NCBI RefSeq assembly: GCF_023223525.1
Contig: NZ_JALPRX010000078.1
Span: 1 to 64,000 of the forward strand
Source of the DNA: Roseomonas acroporae
Lineage (GTDB): Bacteria; Pseudomonadota; Alphaproteobacteria; Acetobacterales; Acetobacteraceae
Direction: 5' to 3'
Length of the DNA stretch: 64,000 nt
Shown: positions 16,777-25,637 of the stretch, piece after piece
Numbering within the stretch: the stretch's first letter is position 1
Layout of the letters: the number at the start of each line of letters is the position of its first letter
Program-made: the position numbers and the translations under genes
The notes under the pieces: model-generated
Database searches by the model: none
The model's input: only the letters and a program-made list of their open reading frames with translations
What the model was told of the DNA's origin: nothing

Positions 16777-19700
16777 TCAGGCGGCGGCGGCCGCCTTCCT
16801 CTCCTGGCGCTCGAACCAGGTCACGTAGAGGACCGGCAGGAAGACCAGCGTCAGCAGCGTGGCGCCCATCAGCCCGCCCATGATGGCGAAGGCCATCGGC
16901 CCCCAGAACACGGTCGGCGTGATCGGGATCATGCCGAGCACGGTGGACATCGCGGTCAGCAGGATCGGGCGCAGGCGCGAGGAGCAGGCGCGGATCGCCG
17001 CCTCGCGCACCGGATGCCCCTCGGCGCGCTCGTCCTCGATCTGGGTGATGAGGATCACCGCGTTCTTGGCGATCATGCCCATCAGCGACAGCACGCCGAG
17101 GATGGCGACGAAGCCGAGCGGGCTGTTCGAGACCAGCAGCGCCGTGACCACGCCGATCAGCCCGAGCGGCACCACGCTGAAGACGATGAACAGGCGCGCG
17201 AAGCTGCCGAGGTGGAAGATCAGCACCGTCGCCATGATGAACAGCATGGCCGGCACCACCGCCATCACCGAGGCCTGGGACTCGGCGCTCTCCTCGACGA
17301 TGCCGCCGGTCTCGACGCGGTAGCCGGCGGGCACCTTCGCGGCGGCCGCGGCGATCGCCGGGGCGAGGCGATCCACCACCTCGGCCGGCAGCACGCCGCG
17401 CGGCACGTCGGCCTGCACGGTCAGCGTCGGCACCCGGTTGCGGCGGTGGATCAGCGGGTATTCCTGCTCGTAGTCGAAGCTCGCGAACTGGCTGAGCGGC
17501 ACGGTGCGGCCGCCGGCGATCGGGATCTGCAGCGTGCGCAGCGTGTCCACCGACATGCGCTCCGCCTCCACCGCCCGCACCACGACGTTGATCAGGTAGA
17601 TGTCGTCGCGCATCTGGGTCACGGCGGCGCCGGAGATGGCGGCGTTCAGCGCACCCGCCACGGCGGCCGAGGAGAGGCCGAGGCGGCGCGCCTCGTCCTG
17701 GTCGATCCGCACGCGCAGCTGCCGCGCCGGCTCCATCCAGTCGAAGCTGGTGCGGCGCGTGTCCGGGTCGGCGGCGACGACGCCGGCGACATCCATCGCG
17801 ATGCGGCGGATCGTCGCGATGTCGGGGCCGGTGATCCGGTACTGGATGGGCCATCCCACCGGCGGGCCCAGCTCCAGCGGGTAGACGCGGCTGACCACCT
17901 CCGGGAACTGCTCGGCCAGCACCTTCTCCAGCCGGTCCTGCAGCCGGTCGCGCACCGCGAGGCCCTTCGAGATCAGCACGATCTGGCCGAAGAAGTCGTT
18001 GCTCGGCTGCACGTCGAGCGGCAGGTAGAAGCGGATCGCGCCGCGGCCGATGTTGCTGCTCCACTGCACCACGTCGGGCGCGATCGCCGGATCGTCCGCC
18101 AGGATGCGCTCCAGGCGCGCCATCGTGGCGTCGGTGGCGTGAATCGAGGCGTTCTGCGGCAGGGTGAGGTCGATCAGCAGCTCGTCGCGGTCGGAGGCCG
18201 GGAAGAACTGGTTGCTGACGAAGCGCATGCCGACGACCGAGAGGGCGAACAGGCCGATGGTCACGGCGAGCGTCACCCAGCGCAGCCGGATCGCGCCGGA
18301 GAGGAAGGAGCGGTAGGCGCGGACCAGCTTCCCCGGCTCGGCCGGGGGGGTGCCGGGCTTGGGCGCCTTGAGGATCAGCACGCCGATCAGGGGGGCGAAG
18401 ATCACCGCCACCAGCCAGGAGACCAGCAGCGCGATGGTGACGACGGCGAAGATCGAGAAGGTGTACTCGCCGGCCGAGCTCTGCGCGAAGCCCACGGGGA
18501 CGAAGCCCGCGATGGTGACCAGCGTGCCGGCCAGCATCGAGAAGGCGAGCTTGGAATAGGCGTAGGTGCCCGCCTGCTCCTTGGTGTCGCCGGCGGCGAG
18601 GCGGTTGATCATCGCGTCCACGGTGGTCATCGCGTCGTCCACCATCAGGGCGAGGGCGATGATCAGGGCGCCGAGCGAGATGCGCTGCAGGTCGATGTTC
18701 ACCGCCTGCATGATCGGGAAGACGATGGCCAGCGTCAGCGGGATGGCCAGCGCCACGATCGCGCCCGGCCGCACGCCGAGGGCGATGAAGCTCGTCACCA
18801 GGATGATGGCGATGGCCTGCCAGAGCGACGTCATGAAGTCGCTGATCGCCAGCTCCACCGTGCGCGGTTGCTCGGCCACGGCATGGGCGGAGACGCCCAC
18901 CGGCAGGTCGGCCACGATGTCGCGCACCGCCCTGTCGATGTTGCGGCCGAGCTGGAGCACGTCGCCGCCGTCGCGCATGGCGATGCCGAGGCCGATCGCC
19001 TCGTGGCCGTTCACCCGGAACATCGGCTGCGGCGGGTCGGCGAAGCCGCGGGTGACGGTCGCGATGTCGCTGAGCTGGAGGATGCGCCCGCCCACGGAGA
19101 AGTTGACGGCGCGGATGTCCGCCTCGGATTCGAACTGGCCGCTGACGCGCAGCAGCAGCCGCTCCGACCCGCCCTCGATGGTGCCGGCCGGCGCCACGAT
19201 GTTCTGCGCCTGCAGCGCCGCGATCAGCGTGTTGCGGTCGATGCCGAGGCCGGCGAGGCGCTCCATCGAGAACTCGACGAAGACCCGCTCGTCCTGCGCG
19301 CCGATCATCTCGATGCGCGAGACGTCGGGCACCTGCAGCAGGCGGGAGCGGGCGTCCTCGACGAAGTCGCGCAACTCGCGGTGGGTGAAGCCGTCGGCGG
19401 TGAAGCCGTAGATGATGCCGAAGGTGTCGCCGAACTCGTCGTTGAAGAAGGGCCCCTGCACGCCGGCGGGCAGGGTGTGGCGCATGTCGCCCACCTTCTT
19501 GCGCACCTGGTACCAGATGTCGTCGACGCGCGAGCCGGAGGTGCTGCCGAGCAGGTCGATGAAGATCAGGCTGACGCCCGGCCGCGTGAAGCTGCGCAGC
19601 CGGTCGAGCCCCTCCGTCTCCTGCAACCGCCGCTCCAGCCGCTCCGTCACCTGGTTCAGCGTGTCCTCCATGGAGGCGCCGGGCCAGTTGGCCTGCACGA

Positions 19701-19845
19701 CCATGGTGCGGATGGTGAAGACCGGGTCCTCGGCGCGGCCGAGCTTCAGGAAGGAGAGGGTGCCGGCCAGCACCGCCACGATCATCAGGTAGACGACGAT
19801 CGGCCGGTTGCCGAGCGCCCAGGCCGAGAGGTTGAAGCCCTTCAC
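16777..19845 (-). CDS. RND efflux pump permease (AcrB/HAE-like)
   Basis: A 1022-residue inner-membrane RND transporter. The N-terminal helix ends in FLKLGRAEDPVF, and two large periplasmic loops follow. The membrane block around TM4 carries ALALMVDDAMTTVDAM, with the Asp-Asp proton-relay pair, and GMIAKNAVILITQ carries the matching Lys of TM10. It should couple proton influx to drug, solvent or metabolite export. The GTG start at 19845 overlaps the adaptor stop (GTGA). The adaptor precedes it, but no outer-membrane channel gene is present, so it must use one encoded elsewhere. The substrate is unknown. Confidence 0.93.
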   Translation of the reverse strand: MKGFNLSAWALGNRPIVVYLMIVAVLAGTLSFLKLGRAEDPVFTIRTMVVQANWPGASMEDTLNQVTERLERRLQETEGLDRLRSFTRPGVSLIFIDLLGSTSGSRVDDIWYQVRKKVGDMRHTLPAGVQGPFFNDEFGDTFGIIYGFTADGFTHRELRDFVEDARSRLLQVPDVSRIEMIGAQDERVFVEFSMERLAGLGIDRNTLIAALQAQNIVAPAGTIEGGSERLLLRVSGQFESEADIRAVNFSVGGRILQLSDIATVTRGFADPPQPMFRVNGHEAIGLGIAMRDGGDVLQLGRNIDRAVRDIVADLPVGVSAHAVAEQPRTVELAISDFMTSLWQAIAIILVTSFIALGVRPGAIVALAIPLTLAIVFPIMQAVNIDLQRISLGALIIALALMVDDAMTTVDAMINRLAAGDTKEQAGTYAYSKLAFSMLAGTLVTIAGFVPVGFAQSSAGEYTFSIFAVVTIALLVSWLVAVIFAPLIGVLILKAPKPGTPPAEPGKLVRAYRSFLSGAIRLRWVTLAVTIGLFALSVVGMRFVSNQFFPASDRDELLIDLTLPQNASIHATDATMARLERILADDPAIAPDVVQWSSNIGRGAIRFYLPLDVQPSNDFFGQIVLISKGLAVRDRLQDRLEKVLAEQFPEVVSRVYPLELGPPVGWPIQYRITGPDIATIRRIAMDVAGVVAADPDTRRTSFDWMEPARQLRVRIDQDEARRLGLSSAAVAGALNAAISGAAVTQMRDDIYLINVVVRAVEAERMSVDTLRTLQIPIAGGRTVPLSQFASFDYEQEYPLIHRRNRVPTLTVQADVPRGVLPAEVVDRLAPAIAAAAAKVPAGYRVETGGIVEESAESQASVMAVVPAMLFIMATVLIFHLGSFARLFIVFSVVPLGLIGVVTALLVSNSPLGFVAILGVLSLMGMIAKNAVILITQIEDERAEGHPVREAAIRACSSRLRPILLTAMSTVLGMIPITPTVFWGPMAFAIMGGLMGATLLTLVFLPVLYVTWFERQERKAAAAA

Positions 19846-21044
19846 GATGTGCTGCCCGGCGCGCCGTCCAGCAGCCGCACCTTCTGTCCCGGCCGCAGCG
19901 TCTGCACGCCCGCCGTCACCACCGCCTCGCCCGGCTGCAGGCCGCCGCCGATGATGGCGCGCACCGCGTCGAAGCGCGCCACCTCGACGGGGCGCAGCGA
20001 GACGGTGCCGGTGTTGCGGTCCACCACCCAGACGGCGGGGCCGTCGCCCGAGCGCGTCAGCGCCGTGGCCGGCACCTCGATGCCGGCCAGCCCCCCCAGG
20101 TGGATCGTGCCGTTGATCGTGGAGCCGAGCCGCATCGTCTCGGGCGGGGCGATCAGCCCGACCCGCACCCGGAAGGTGCGCGTCACCGGATCGGCCTGCG
20201 GCGAGATCTCGCGCACCCGCCCGAGCGCCGTGACGCCCGGGTTGGCCGCCAGCGCCACCCGCACCTCGGGGTCGGGCGGCGTGTTCTCCATGATCCGCGA
20301 AGGCACGTCGAACACCGCGTCGCGGCCGCCCTCGCGCGCCACCTCGACGATCATGCGGCCCGGCGTCACCACCTCGCCCGGCTCGGCGCCGCGCGCGGTG
20401 ACGACGCCGCCCGAATCCGCCACCAGCGTGGCGTAGGTCAGGTTGGTCTCGGCCGTGCTCTGCTGCGCCAGGTTGGCGTCGAGCTGCGACTGCGCCGCCT
20501 GCAGGCGGCGCACCGCGTCGTCGTAGTTGGCGCGGGTCGTGAAGCCCGAGCGCAGCAGCTGGTTCTGCCGGTCGTAGTGGTTGCGCGCCTGCATGAGCGT
20601 GGCGCGCGAGGCCGCGACGGCGGCGCGGGCGGCGCGCAGCGCGTCGCGCGGCGTGTCGTCCTCCAGCCGGGCGATCACCTGCCCGGCGCGTACCTGGTCG
20701 CCGACGTTCACCAGCCGCTCGACCATGCGGCCGCCGACGCGGAAGGCCAGGGCGACCTGCTCCACCGCCTCGATCTGGCCGGTCAGGGTGATGGTCTCGC
20801 CACCCTCGCTCGCCTGCACGGTGACGGCACGCACCGGCCGCGGCGGCTCGGGCGCCGGCGGCTCGGACGGCCCGCAGGCCGCGAGCGGCAGCAACCCGGC
20901 CAGCAGCGCCAGCCCGGCGCGCACGAGGCCACGGCGCGGCAGGCCGAGCCGCGATGCCAGACCGGCCGGCGCCCGGGAGAGATCGACAAGCCGGCCTTGC
21001 GCGCCGGCCGAGTGCCCGACACGCTGCCCGCGCAGGTACGCCAT
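19842..21044 (-). CDS. RND periplasmic adaptor lipoprotein (HlyD/AcrA type)
   Basis: A membrane-fusion protein of about 400 residues. A hydrophobic segment ends in the lipobox LAAC, so it is a lipoprotein anchored in the inner membrane. Then come a lipoyl/barrel-sandwich half (VALAFRVGGRMVERLVNVGDQVRAGQ), a coiled-coil hairpin (RAARAAVAASRATLMQARNH), the second lipoyl half (VVTARGAEPGEVVTPG) and beta-barrel domains. It links the RND pump to an outer-membrane channel. The start is uncertain: ATG 21044 leaves about 55 residues before the lipid Cys, which is long, and a GTG at 21128 extends it further. It is the first gene of the pair and diverges from the mrp operon. Confidence 0.88.
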   Translation of the reverse strand: MAYLRGQRVGHSAGAQGRLVDLSRAPAGLASRLGLPRRGLVRAGLALLAGLLPLAACGPSEPPAPEPPRPVRAVTVQASEGGETITLTGQIEAVEQVALAFRVGGRMVERLVNVGDQVRAGQVIARLEDDTPRDALRAARAAVAASRATLMQARNHYDRQNQLLRSGFTTRANYDDAVRRLQAAQSQLDANLAQQSTAETNLTYATLVADSGGVVTARGAEPGEVVTPGRMIVEVAREGGRDAVFDVPSRIMENTPPDPEVRVALAANPGVTALGRVREISPQADPVTRTFRVRVGLIAPPETMRLGSTINGTIHLGGLAGIEVPATALTRSGDGPAVWVVDRNTGTVSLRPVEVARFDAVRAIIGGGLQPGEAVVTAGVQTLRPGQKVRLLDGAPGSTS

Positions 21045-21314
21045 TCCAGCCCCGTCTTCCGCGCGGCCAACGTCCGGGCGCGACGTGACGCCCGTGCTGC
21101 CGCGGCGGACCCATATCGCCTCGCTCACGATTCTGTAAACACAAGAGTTCCGACAGCCCGGTGAACGAACCCGGCGCCGGGCATGCGCGGGTCGGTCGCC
21201 CGACCGTGCGGCAGCGGCGCCTCACGGCCCGAAGCGGCAGGATGCCCCCTGCAACCAGGCACGTTGCGTCATCTCCGACGCGTGGCCTATTAGCAGCGCG
21301 ACGGAGCCCGCCCC

Positions 21315-21848
21315 TTGACGACATCACCCACCCACGTGCCGAGCCGCCGCGCGTCCGTCGCACTGATCGGGCGCGTGCCGCCGTTGCTGGTCGCCTGGGT
21401 CGCGATGGCCGGCGCGGCGCCGGACAGCCTTCTCGTCGGCCTGCCGGCCGTCCTGGCCGCCGCCCTCTGCAGCCTGCGGCTCCTGCCGCCGTCACGACCC
21501 GGGCTGCGCCCGCTCGCGCTGATCGGCTATGCGCCGAGGCTGCTCGCGCAGTCGCTCCTGGGTGGCATCGACGTCGCGCGCCGCGCCCTCGCGCCGCGGC
21601 CGGTGCTGCGGCCGGGCTTCGTCGCGGCCCCCCTGGCGCTGCCCGCCGGCAACGCGCGCGCGGCCTTCTGCGCCGCCGCGAGCCTCGTCCCCGGCACGCT
21701 GCCGGCCGGCGACACGGCGGATGGCGGCGTGCTGCTGCACGCGCTCGACCTCGACCAGCCGGTGCTCGACGCCTGGGCGCGGGACGCGGCCGCGTTCCGG
21801 CGCCTCCTCGCCCCGGCTCCCCTCCCCTCCGCCGCCACCGGCCCCTGA
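21315..21848 (+). CDS. mnhE: Mrp antiporter subunit E (MnhE/MrpE)
   Basis: A 177-residue MrpE-type subunit with hydrophobic segments near residues 20-60 and a soluble C-terminal domain. The YAPRLLAQSLLGGIDVARRALAP stretch matches the family, as does the following Asn-Ala-Arg/LVPGTLPAGD segment. It is an inner-membrane part of the multisubunit Na+(K+)/H+ antiporter. The start is TTG at 21315, the first start in a frame that keeps the first helix. It is the first of seven genes on the plus strand; the 270-bp upstream gap is shared with the divergent RND pair and should hold both promoters, though I could not identify boxes. E leading the operon is unusual. Confidence 0.88.
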   Translation: MTTSPTHVPSRRASVALIGRVPPLLVAWVAMAGAAPDSLLVGLPAVLAAALCSLRLLPPSRPGLRPLALIGYAPRLLAQSLLGGIDVARRALAPRPVLRPGFVAAPLALPAGNARAAFCAAASLVPGTLPAGDTADGGVLLHALDLDQPVLDAWARDAAAFRRLLAPAPLPSAATGP

Positions 21849-21869
21849 GGCCGGGCACCGGGAGCGAGC

Positions 21870-22223
21870 ATGGAAACCCTGCTGCGCGGCGCGGCGATCC
21901 TGGTGCTGCTGATGACGCTCTGCGGCCTGTGGCGCGTGATGCTCGCCGGCGCCGCGGCGGACTGGATCATGGGCGTGCAGCTCCTCGGCACCGGCGCAAT
22001 CGCCGCGCTGCTGCTGCTGGCCGCCTCGGAGGCCATGCCGGCCCTGCTGGACCTCGCCCTGATGCTGGCGCTGCTCGCCGCCTTCGCCGTCGTCGCCTTC
22101 GTGCTGGGCGAGCAGGAGCGCCCCGCCGGCGATGTCCCGGACGCCGCGCCGGGGAGCGGCCCGGGCGACGCCATGGGGCACGGGGGCGCCCCGGCCCGCG
22201 CGATGCCGGCGCGGGAAGGCTGA
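21870..22223 (+). CDS. mnhF: Mrp antiporter subunit F (MnhF/MrpF)
   Basis: A 117-residue protein with three hydrophobic helices (residues about 5-25, 33-55, 58-80), the size and topology of MrpF. It is followed by a low-complexity tail rich in Gly, Pro and Ala (residues 83-117) that typical MrpF proteins of about 90 residues lack. ATG 21870 lies 21 bp behind mnhE. The next gene begins 2 bp after its stop. It is part of the membrane antiporter complex. The tail is likely dispensable, given its composition. Confidence 0.86.
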   Translation: METLLRGAAILVLLMTLCGLWRVMLAGAAADWIMGVQLLGTGAIAALLLLAASEAMPALLDLALMLALLAAFAVVAFVLGEQERPAGDVPDAAPGSGPGDAMGHGGAPARAMPAREG

Positions 22224-22225
22224 AC

Positions 22226-22558
22226 GTGCTGCGCGACACCGTCACCCTCCTCGCCGTGTCCGCCGGGCTGGGCTTCTTCCTGGCCGGCACGCTCGGCCTG
22301 ATCCGCTTTCCCGACACGCCGACGCGCCTGCACGCGCTGACCAAGGCCGACAACCTCGGCCTCGGCCTCGTCGTGCTGGGGCTGCTGGCGCAGGCGGCGG
22401 AGGCGACGACGGCGCTGAAGCTGCTGCTGGCCTGGGGCCTGGCGCTGCTGGCCGGCACGACGGGCTCGCAACTCCTCGCCCGCCTCGCCCGCCCTGCCCA
22501 CCCGGCCGGCGCCCACCCGGCCGCGCCGCCGGCGGGCCCGCCCGGACCGGCCGCATGA
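22226..22558 (+). CDS. mnhG: Mrp antiporter subunit G (MnhG/MrpG)
   Basis: A 110-residue MrpG: a first helix, then the diagnostic GTLGLIRFPDTPTRLHALTKADNLG segment between helices 1 and 2, and a third helix. It ends with a Pro/Ala/Gly-rich tail of about 25 residues. The GTG start at 22226 places the first helix at residue 5. Its TGA overlaps the first ATG of a 14-bp tandem repeat (ATGA at 22555) that leads to the next gene. Confidence 0.88.
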   Translation: MLRDTVTLLAVSAGLGFFLAGTLGLIRFPDTPTRLHALTKADNLGLGLVVLGLLAQAAEATTALKLLLAWGLALLAGTTGSQLLARLARPAHPAGAHPAAPPAGPPGPAA

Positions 22559-22609
22559 CCGGCAAACCATGACCGGCACCCCATGACTGGCACGCCATGA
22601 CCGGCGCAT
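22554..22609 (+). repeat. 14-bp tandem repeat forming four ATGA start/stop overlaps
   Basis: Four units close to CATGACCGGCACCC place ATG at 22555, 22569, 22583 and 22597. The first three open five-codon frames (MTGKP, MTGTP, MTGTP), each ending in a TGA that overlaps the next ATG. The chain links the mnhG stop to the mnhB-like start. Confidence 0.9.
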
Positions 22610-23565
22610 TGCTGGACCTGCTCCTCGCCGGCGCGGCGCTGGGCGCCGCCGCCTGGTCGGTGGCGGCGGCGGACGATCGCCGCGCGCTGCTGGCCTTCCT
22701 CGGCTACGGCCTGCTGCTGGCGCTGGCCTGGACGCGGCTCGGCGCGGTGGACGTGGCGCTGACCGAGGCGGCGATCGGCGCCCTCTCCGCCGTGCTGCTG
22801 CTCGGCGCCGTGGCCCGGCTGCCCGCCGGGCCGGCGCCGGGCGCGCCCCCGCCGCCCGGCCCGGTCCGGCGCGCCGTGGCCGGGATTCTCTGCGCCACGG
22901 TCTCGCTGGCGCTGATGGCGGCGATCCTGCTGCTGCCGTCGCCGGCGCCGAGCCTCGCCCGGCCGGCCGCCGAGGGGCTGCCGGCGCTCGGCCTCGGCAA
23001 CCCGGTGACGGCGGTGCTGATCGGCTACCGCGCCCTGGACACGCTCCTGGAGAAGGTGGTGCTGCTGCTGGCGCTGGTCGGCGTCTGGTCGCTGGCGCCG
23101 GACGCCGCCTGGGGCGGCCGCCCCTGGGCCGGGCGACCCTGGGCCGGGCGACCCTGGCACGGCGCGGCGCCGGACGGGTCGCTCGTCCTGCTGGCGCGGC
23201 TGTTGCCGCCGATCGGCATCCTGCTCGGCATCCACCTGGTCTGGGTCGGCGCCGAGGCGCCGGGCGGCACCTTCCAGGGCGGCACGGTGCTGGCGGCGAT
23301 GCTGCTGCTGGCGGCCATGGCGGGGCTGGTGGAGCTGCCGCGCACCGGGAGCCGCGGGCTGCGCTGGCTGCTGGCGGCGGGGCCGGCCGTGTTCTTCGCC
23401 GTCGGCCTGGCCGGCTACGCCCTGGCGGGCAGCTTCCTCGCCTACCCGGAGACGGTCGCCAAGCCGCTGATCCTGCTGATCGAATTCGCGCTGACGCCGT
23501 CGCTGGCCGTGCTGCTCGCGCTCCTGCTCGCCGGGCCGGCCGAGCCGCCGCGGGGCGCGCGGTGA
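22597..23565 (+). CDS. mnhB: Mrp antiporter subunit: DUF4040 (MrpA C-terminal) fused to MnhB
   Basis: A 322-residue membrane protein. Residues about 1-75 resemble the DUF4040 segment that normally ends MrpA (GYGLLLALAWTRLGAVDVALTEAAIGA). Residues about 190-310 match MnhB (GILLGIHLVWVGAEAPGGTFQGGTVLAAM). In classical Mrp operons the DUF4040 part belongs to the large MrpA, so this looks like the MrpA tail split off with MrpB. A 15-bp DNA repeat produces GRPWAGRPWAGRPWHG near residue 178. The start is the fourth ATG of the repeat chain. The stop overlaps the mnhC GTG. Confidence 0.85.
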   Translation: MTGALLDLLLAGAALGAAAWSVAAADDRRALLAFLGYGLLLALAWTRLGAVDVALTEAAIGALSAVLLLGAVARLPAGPAPGAPPPPGPVRRAVAGILCATVSLALMAAILLLPSPAPSLARPAAEGLPALGLGNPVTAVLIGYRALDTLLEKVVLLLALVGVWSLAPDAAWGGRPWAGRPWAGRPWHGAAPDGSLVLLARLLPPIGILLGIHLVWVGAEAPGGTFQGGTVLAAMLLLAAMAGLVELPRTGSRGLRWLLAAGPAVFFAVGLAGYALAGSFLAYPETVAKPLILLIEFALTPSLAVLLALLLAGPAEPPRGAR

Positions 23566-24098
23566 ACGCCGCCACGCTGTTCGGCCTGCTCGGCGCGGCG
23601 CTGGTGGGCATCGGCCTGCACGAGGTGATCACGCATCCGCGGCCGCTGCGCCGCATCCTCGGCTTCAACCTACTCGGCGGCGGCATCTTCCTGGTGTTCG
23701 GCGTGGTGGCGCGGCGCGGCGCCGGGGCCGGGTTCGGCGGCGACCCGGTGCCGCAGGCCATGGTGATCACGGGGCTCGTCGTCGCCTTCGCCGCCACGGC
23801 GCTCGCCGTCGCCCTGCTGCTGCGCCTCGCCGGCGCCGCCGACCGCCAGCCGGCCGATCCGGCCGCCGGAGCCCCGGCGCCGGGCGCCACCCCCGGCGCG
23901 CCCCACGCCGCCGGCCCCTCCCCTGGCCCCTCCCCTGGCCCACTCCCTGGCGCGCCTTCCGGCCCGTCATCCGGGGCGGTCCCCGCCGGCGACCCGGGCA
24001 TGCGGCGCGGCCTGTCCCCCGGCGCGCGCCCCATCCCGCCTCCCATCCCGCCTCTCATCCCGCCCCGGGGCGAGCGCCCGGCTCCGGACACCGCCTGA
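23562..24098 (+). CDS. mnhC: Mrp antiporter subunit C (MnhC/NuoK-like)
   Basis: A 178-residue protein whose first 95 residues are a NuoK/MrpC domain with three helices (LFGLLGAALVGIGLHEVI, ILGFNLLGGGIFLVFGVV, and DPVPQAMVITGLVVAFAATALAVAL). A Pro-rich tail of about 75 residues follows, with repeated PSPGPSPGPLPG and PIPPPIPPLIPP blocks that are not part of the family. The tail corresponds to short tandem DNA repeats. The GTG start at 23562 overlaps the mnhB stop; its own TGA overlaps the mnhD ATG (TGATG). It forms the antiporter core with the D-type subunits. Confidence 0.87.
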   Translation: MNAATLFGLLGAALVGIGLHEVITHPRPLRRILGFNLLGGGIFLVFGVVARRGAGAGFGGDPVPQAMVITGLVVAFAATALAVALLLRLAGAADRQPADPAAGAPAPGATPGAPHAAGPSPGPSPGPLPGAPSGPSSGAVPAGDPGMRRGLSPGARPIPPPIPPLIPPRGERPAPDTA

Positions 24099-25603
24099 TG
24101 CCGGACCCGGCGACCCTCGCCGCCGGCACCGCCGGCGGCCCCCTGCTCGTGCTGGCACTGGCGGTGCCGTTCTGCGGCGTGCTGGCGATGCTGGTGCTGG
24201 GCGGCCGGCGGGCGGAGCGGCTGGCGCCGCTGCTGCTCGCCGCCTGCCTCGCGCTCTCCCTGGCGATCGCCGGCACCGTGCTCGGCACGCGCGCGGCGGT
24301 GGTGGAGGTGATCGGCGGCTGGGCGCCGCCGCTTGGGCTGCGGCTGCGCGCGGACGGGCTCTCGGCGGCGCTGCTCGTCACCACCGCGCTGGTCTGCTGC
24401 GCCGTCGCCGCCTTCGCCTGGCCCGACCTGCGCAGCCCGGCGGACGGTCCGGAGCGGCGCGCGCCGGCGGTGTTCTGGCTGCTGCTGGTCGGACTCTGGG
24501 GCTCGCTGAACGCGGCCTTCCTGGGGCAGGACCTGTTCAACCTCTACGTCGCGCTGGAACTGCTGACCTTCGCCGCCGTGCCGCTGGTCTGCCTGACCGG
24601 CAGCCGCGAGACGATCGAGGCGGCGCTGCGCTACCTCCTCTTCGCGCTGCTCGGCTCGGTGCTCTACCTGCTCGGCACGGCGCTGCTCTACGGCGCCTAC
24701 GGCACGCTCGACATCGCGCTGCTGCGGATGCGGGTCGATCCGAGCGCCGCCAGCCTCTGCGCCGCCGCGCTGATGACGGTCGGGCTGCTGGCCAAGGCGG
24801 CGCTGTTCCCGCTGCACCTGTGGCTGCCGCCCGCCCATGCCGGCGCGCCGGCCGCGGCCAGCGCGCTGCTTTCCGCGCTGGTGGTCAAGGCGCCGATCTT
24901 CCTGATCGTGCGGCTGTGGTTCGACGCCATGCCGATGCTGCTCGGCCTGCCCGCCGCGCAACTGCTCGGCCTGCTCGGCGCGGCGGCGATCCTGTTCGGC
25001 AGCGTGCTGGCGCTGCGGCAGCGGCGGCTGAAGCTGCTCGTCGCCTACTCCACCGTGGCGCAGATCGGCTACCTGTTCCTCGTCTTCCCGCTGCTGGTCG
25101 GCAACGTGCAGGCGGGCAGCACCGATGCCTGGCTCGGCGCCGCGCTGCAGCTCCTCTCCCATGCCTTCGCCAAGGCGGCGATGTTCCTGGCCGCCGGGCT
25201 GATCGCGGAATCGCTCGGCCATGACGAGATGGCGCGCCTCGGACCCGCCGCGCGCGCCGTGCCGTTCACGGTGCTGGCCTTCGGGCTGAGCGGCCTGTCG
25301 CTGATGGGCCTGCCGCCCAGCGGCGGCTTCGCGGCGAAGTGGCTGCTGCTGCTGGCCGCGATCAACGGCGGGCAATGGTGGTGGGCGCTGGTGCTGCTCG
25401 CGGGCGGGCTGCTGACGGGCGGCTACGTCTTCCTCGTGCTCAGCCGCGCCATGGCGGGCGGCGCGGGCACGGCGCGGCGGCTCGGCCCCGGCCGGCAGGC
25501 GGTGGTGCTGGCGCTGGCGCTGGCCTCGGTGGCGATGGGCTTCGTGCCGCTCGGCTCCCTCGGCCTGCTGGAGATCGGGCGGCTGCCCGGGGGCGTGCCG
25601 TGA
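24098..25603 (+). CDS. mnhD: Mrp antiporter subunit D (MnhD, NuoN/NuoM-like proton channel)
   Basis: A 501-residue member of the proton-pumping NuoL/M/N family with about 14 helices. Key features are the Glu-bearing FNLYVALELLTF motif (TM5 region), AKAALFPLHLWLPPAHAGAPAAASALLSALVVKAPIF with the conserved Lys residues, and QLLSHAFAKAAMFLAAG. These are the charged residues of the ion path. It overlaps mnhC by one base. Unlike a classical operon, a second D-like subunit follows 34 bp downstream rather than an MrpA. Confidence 0.92.
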   Translation: MPDPATLAAGTAGGPLLVLALAVPFCGVLAMLVLGGRRAERLAPLLLAACLALSLAIAGTVLGTRAAVVEVIGGWAPPLGLRLRADGLSAALLVTTALVCCAVAAFAWPDLRSPADGPERRAPAVFWLLLVGLWGSLNAAFLGQDLFNLYVALELLTFAAVPLVCLTGSRETIEAALRYLLFALLGSVLYLLGTALLYGAYGTLDIALLRMRVDPSAASLCAAALMTVGLLAKAALFPLHLWLPPAHAGAPAAASALLSALVVKAPIFLIVRLWFDAMPMLLGLPAAQLLGLLGAAAILFGSVLALRQRRLKLLVAYSTVAQIGYLFLVFPLLVGNVQAGSTDAWLGAALQLLSHAFAKAAMFLAAGLIAESLGHDEMARLGPAARAVPFTVLAFGLSGLSLMGLPPSGGFAAKWLLLLAAINGGQWWWALVLLAGGLLTGGYVFLVLSRAMAGGAGTARRLGPGRQAVVLALALASVAMGFVPLGSLGLLEIGRLPGGVP

Positions 25604-25637
25604 GGCCCAACGGAAGGCCCGGCGGGAAGCCCCGCCG

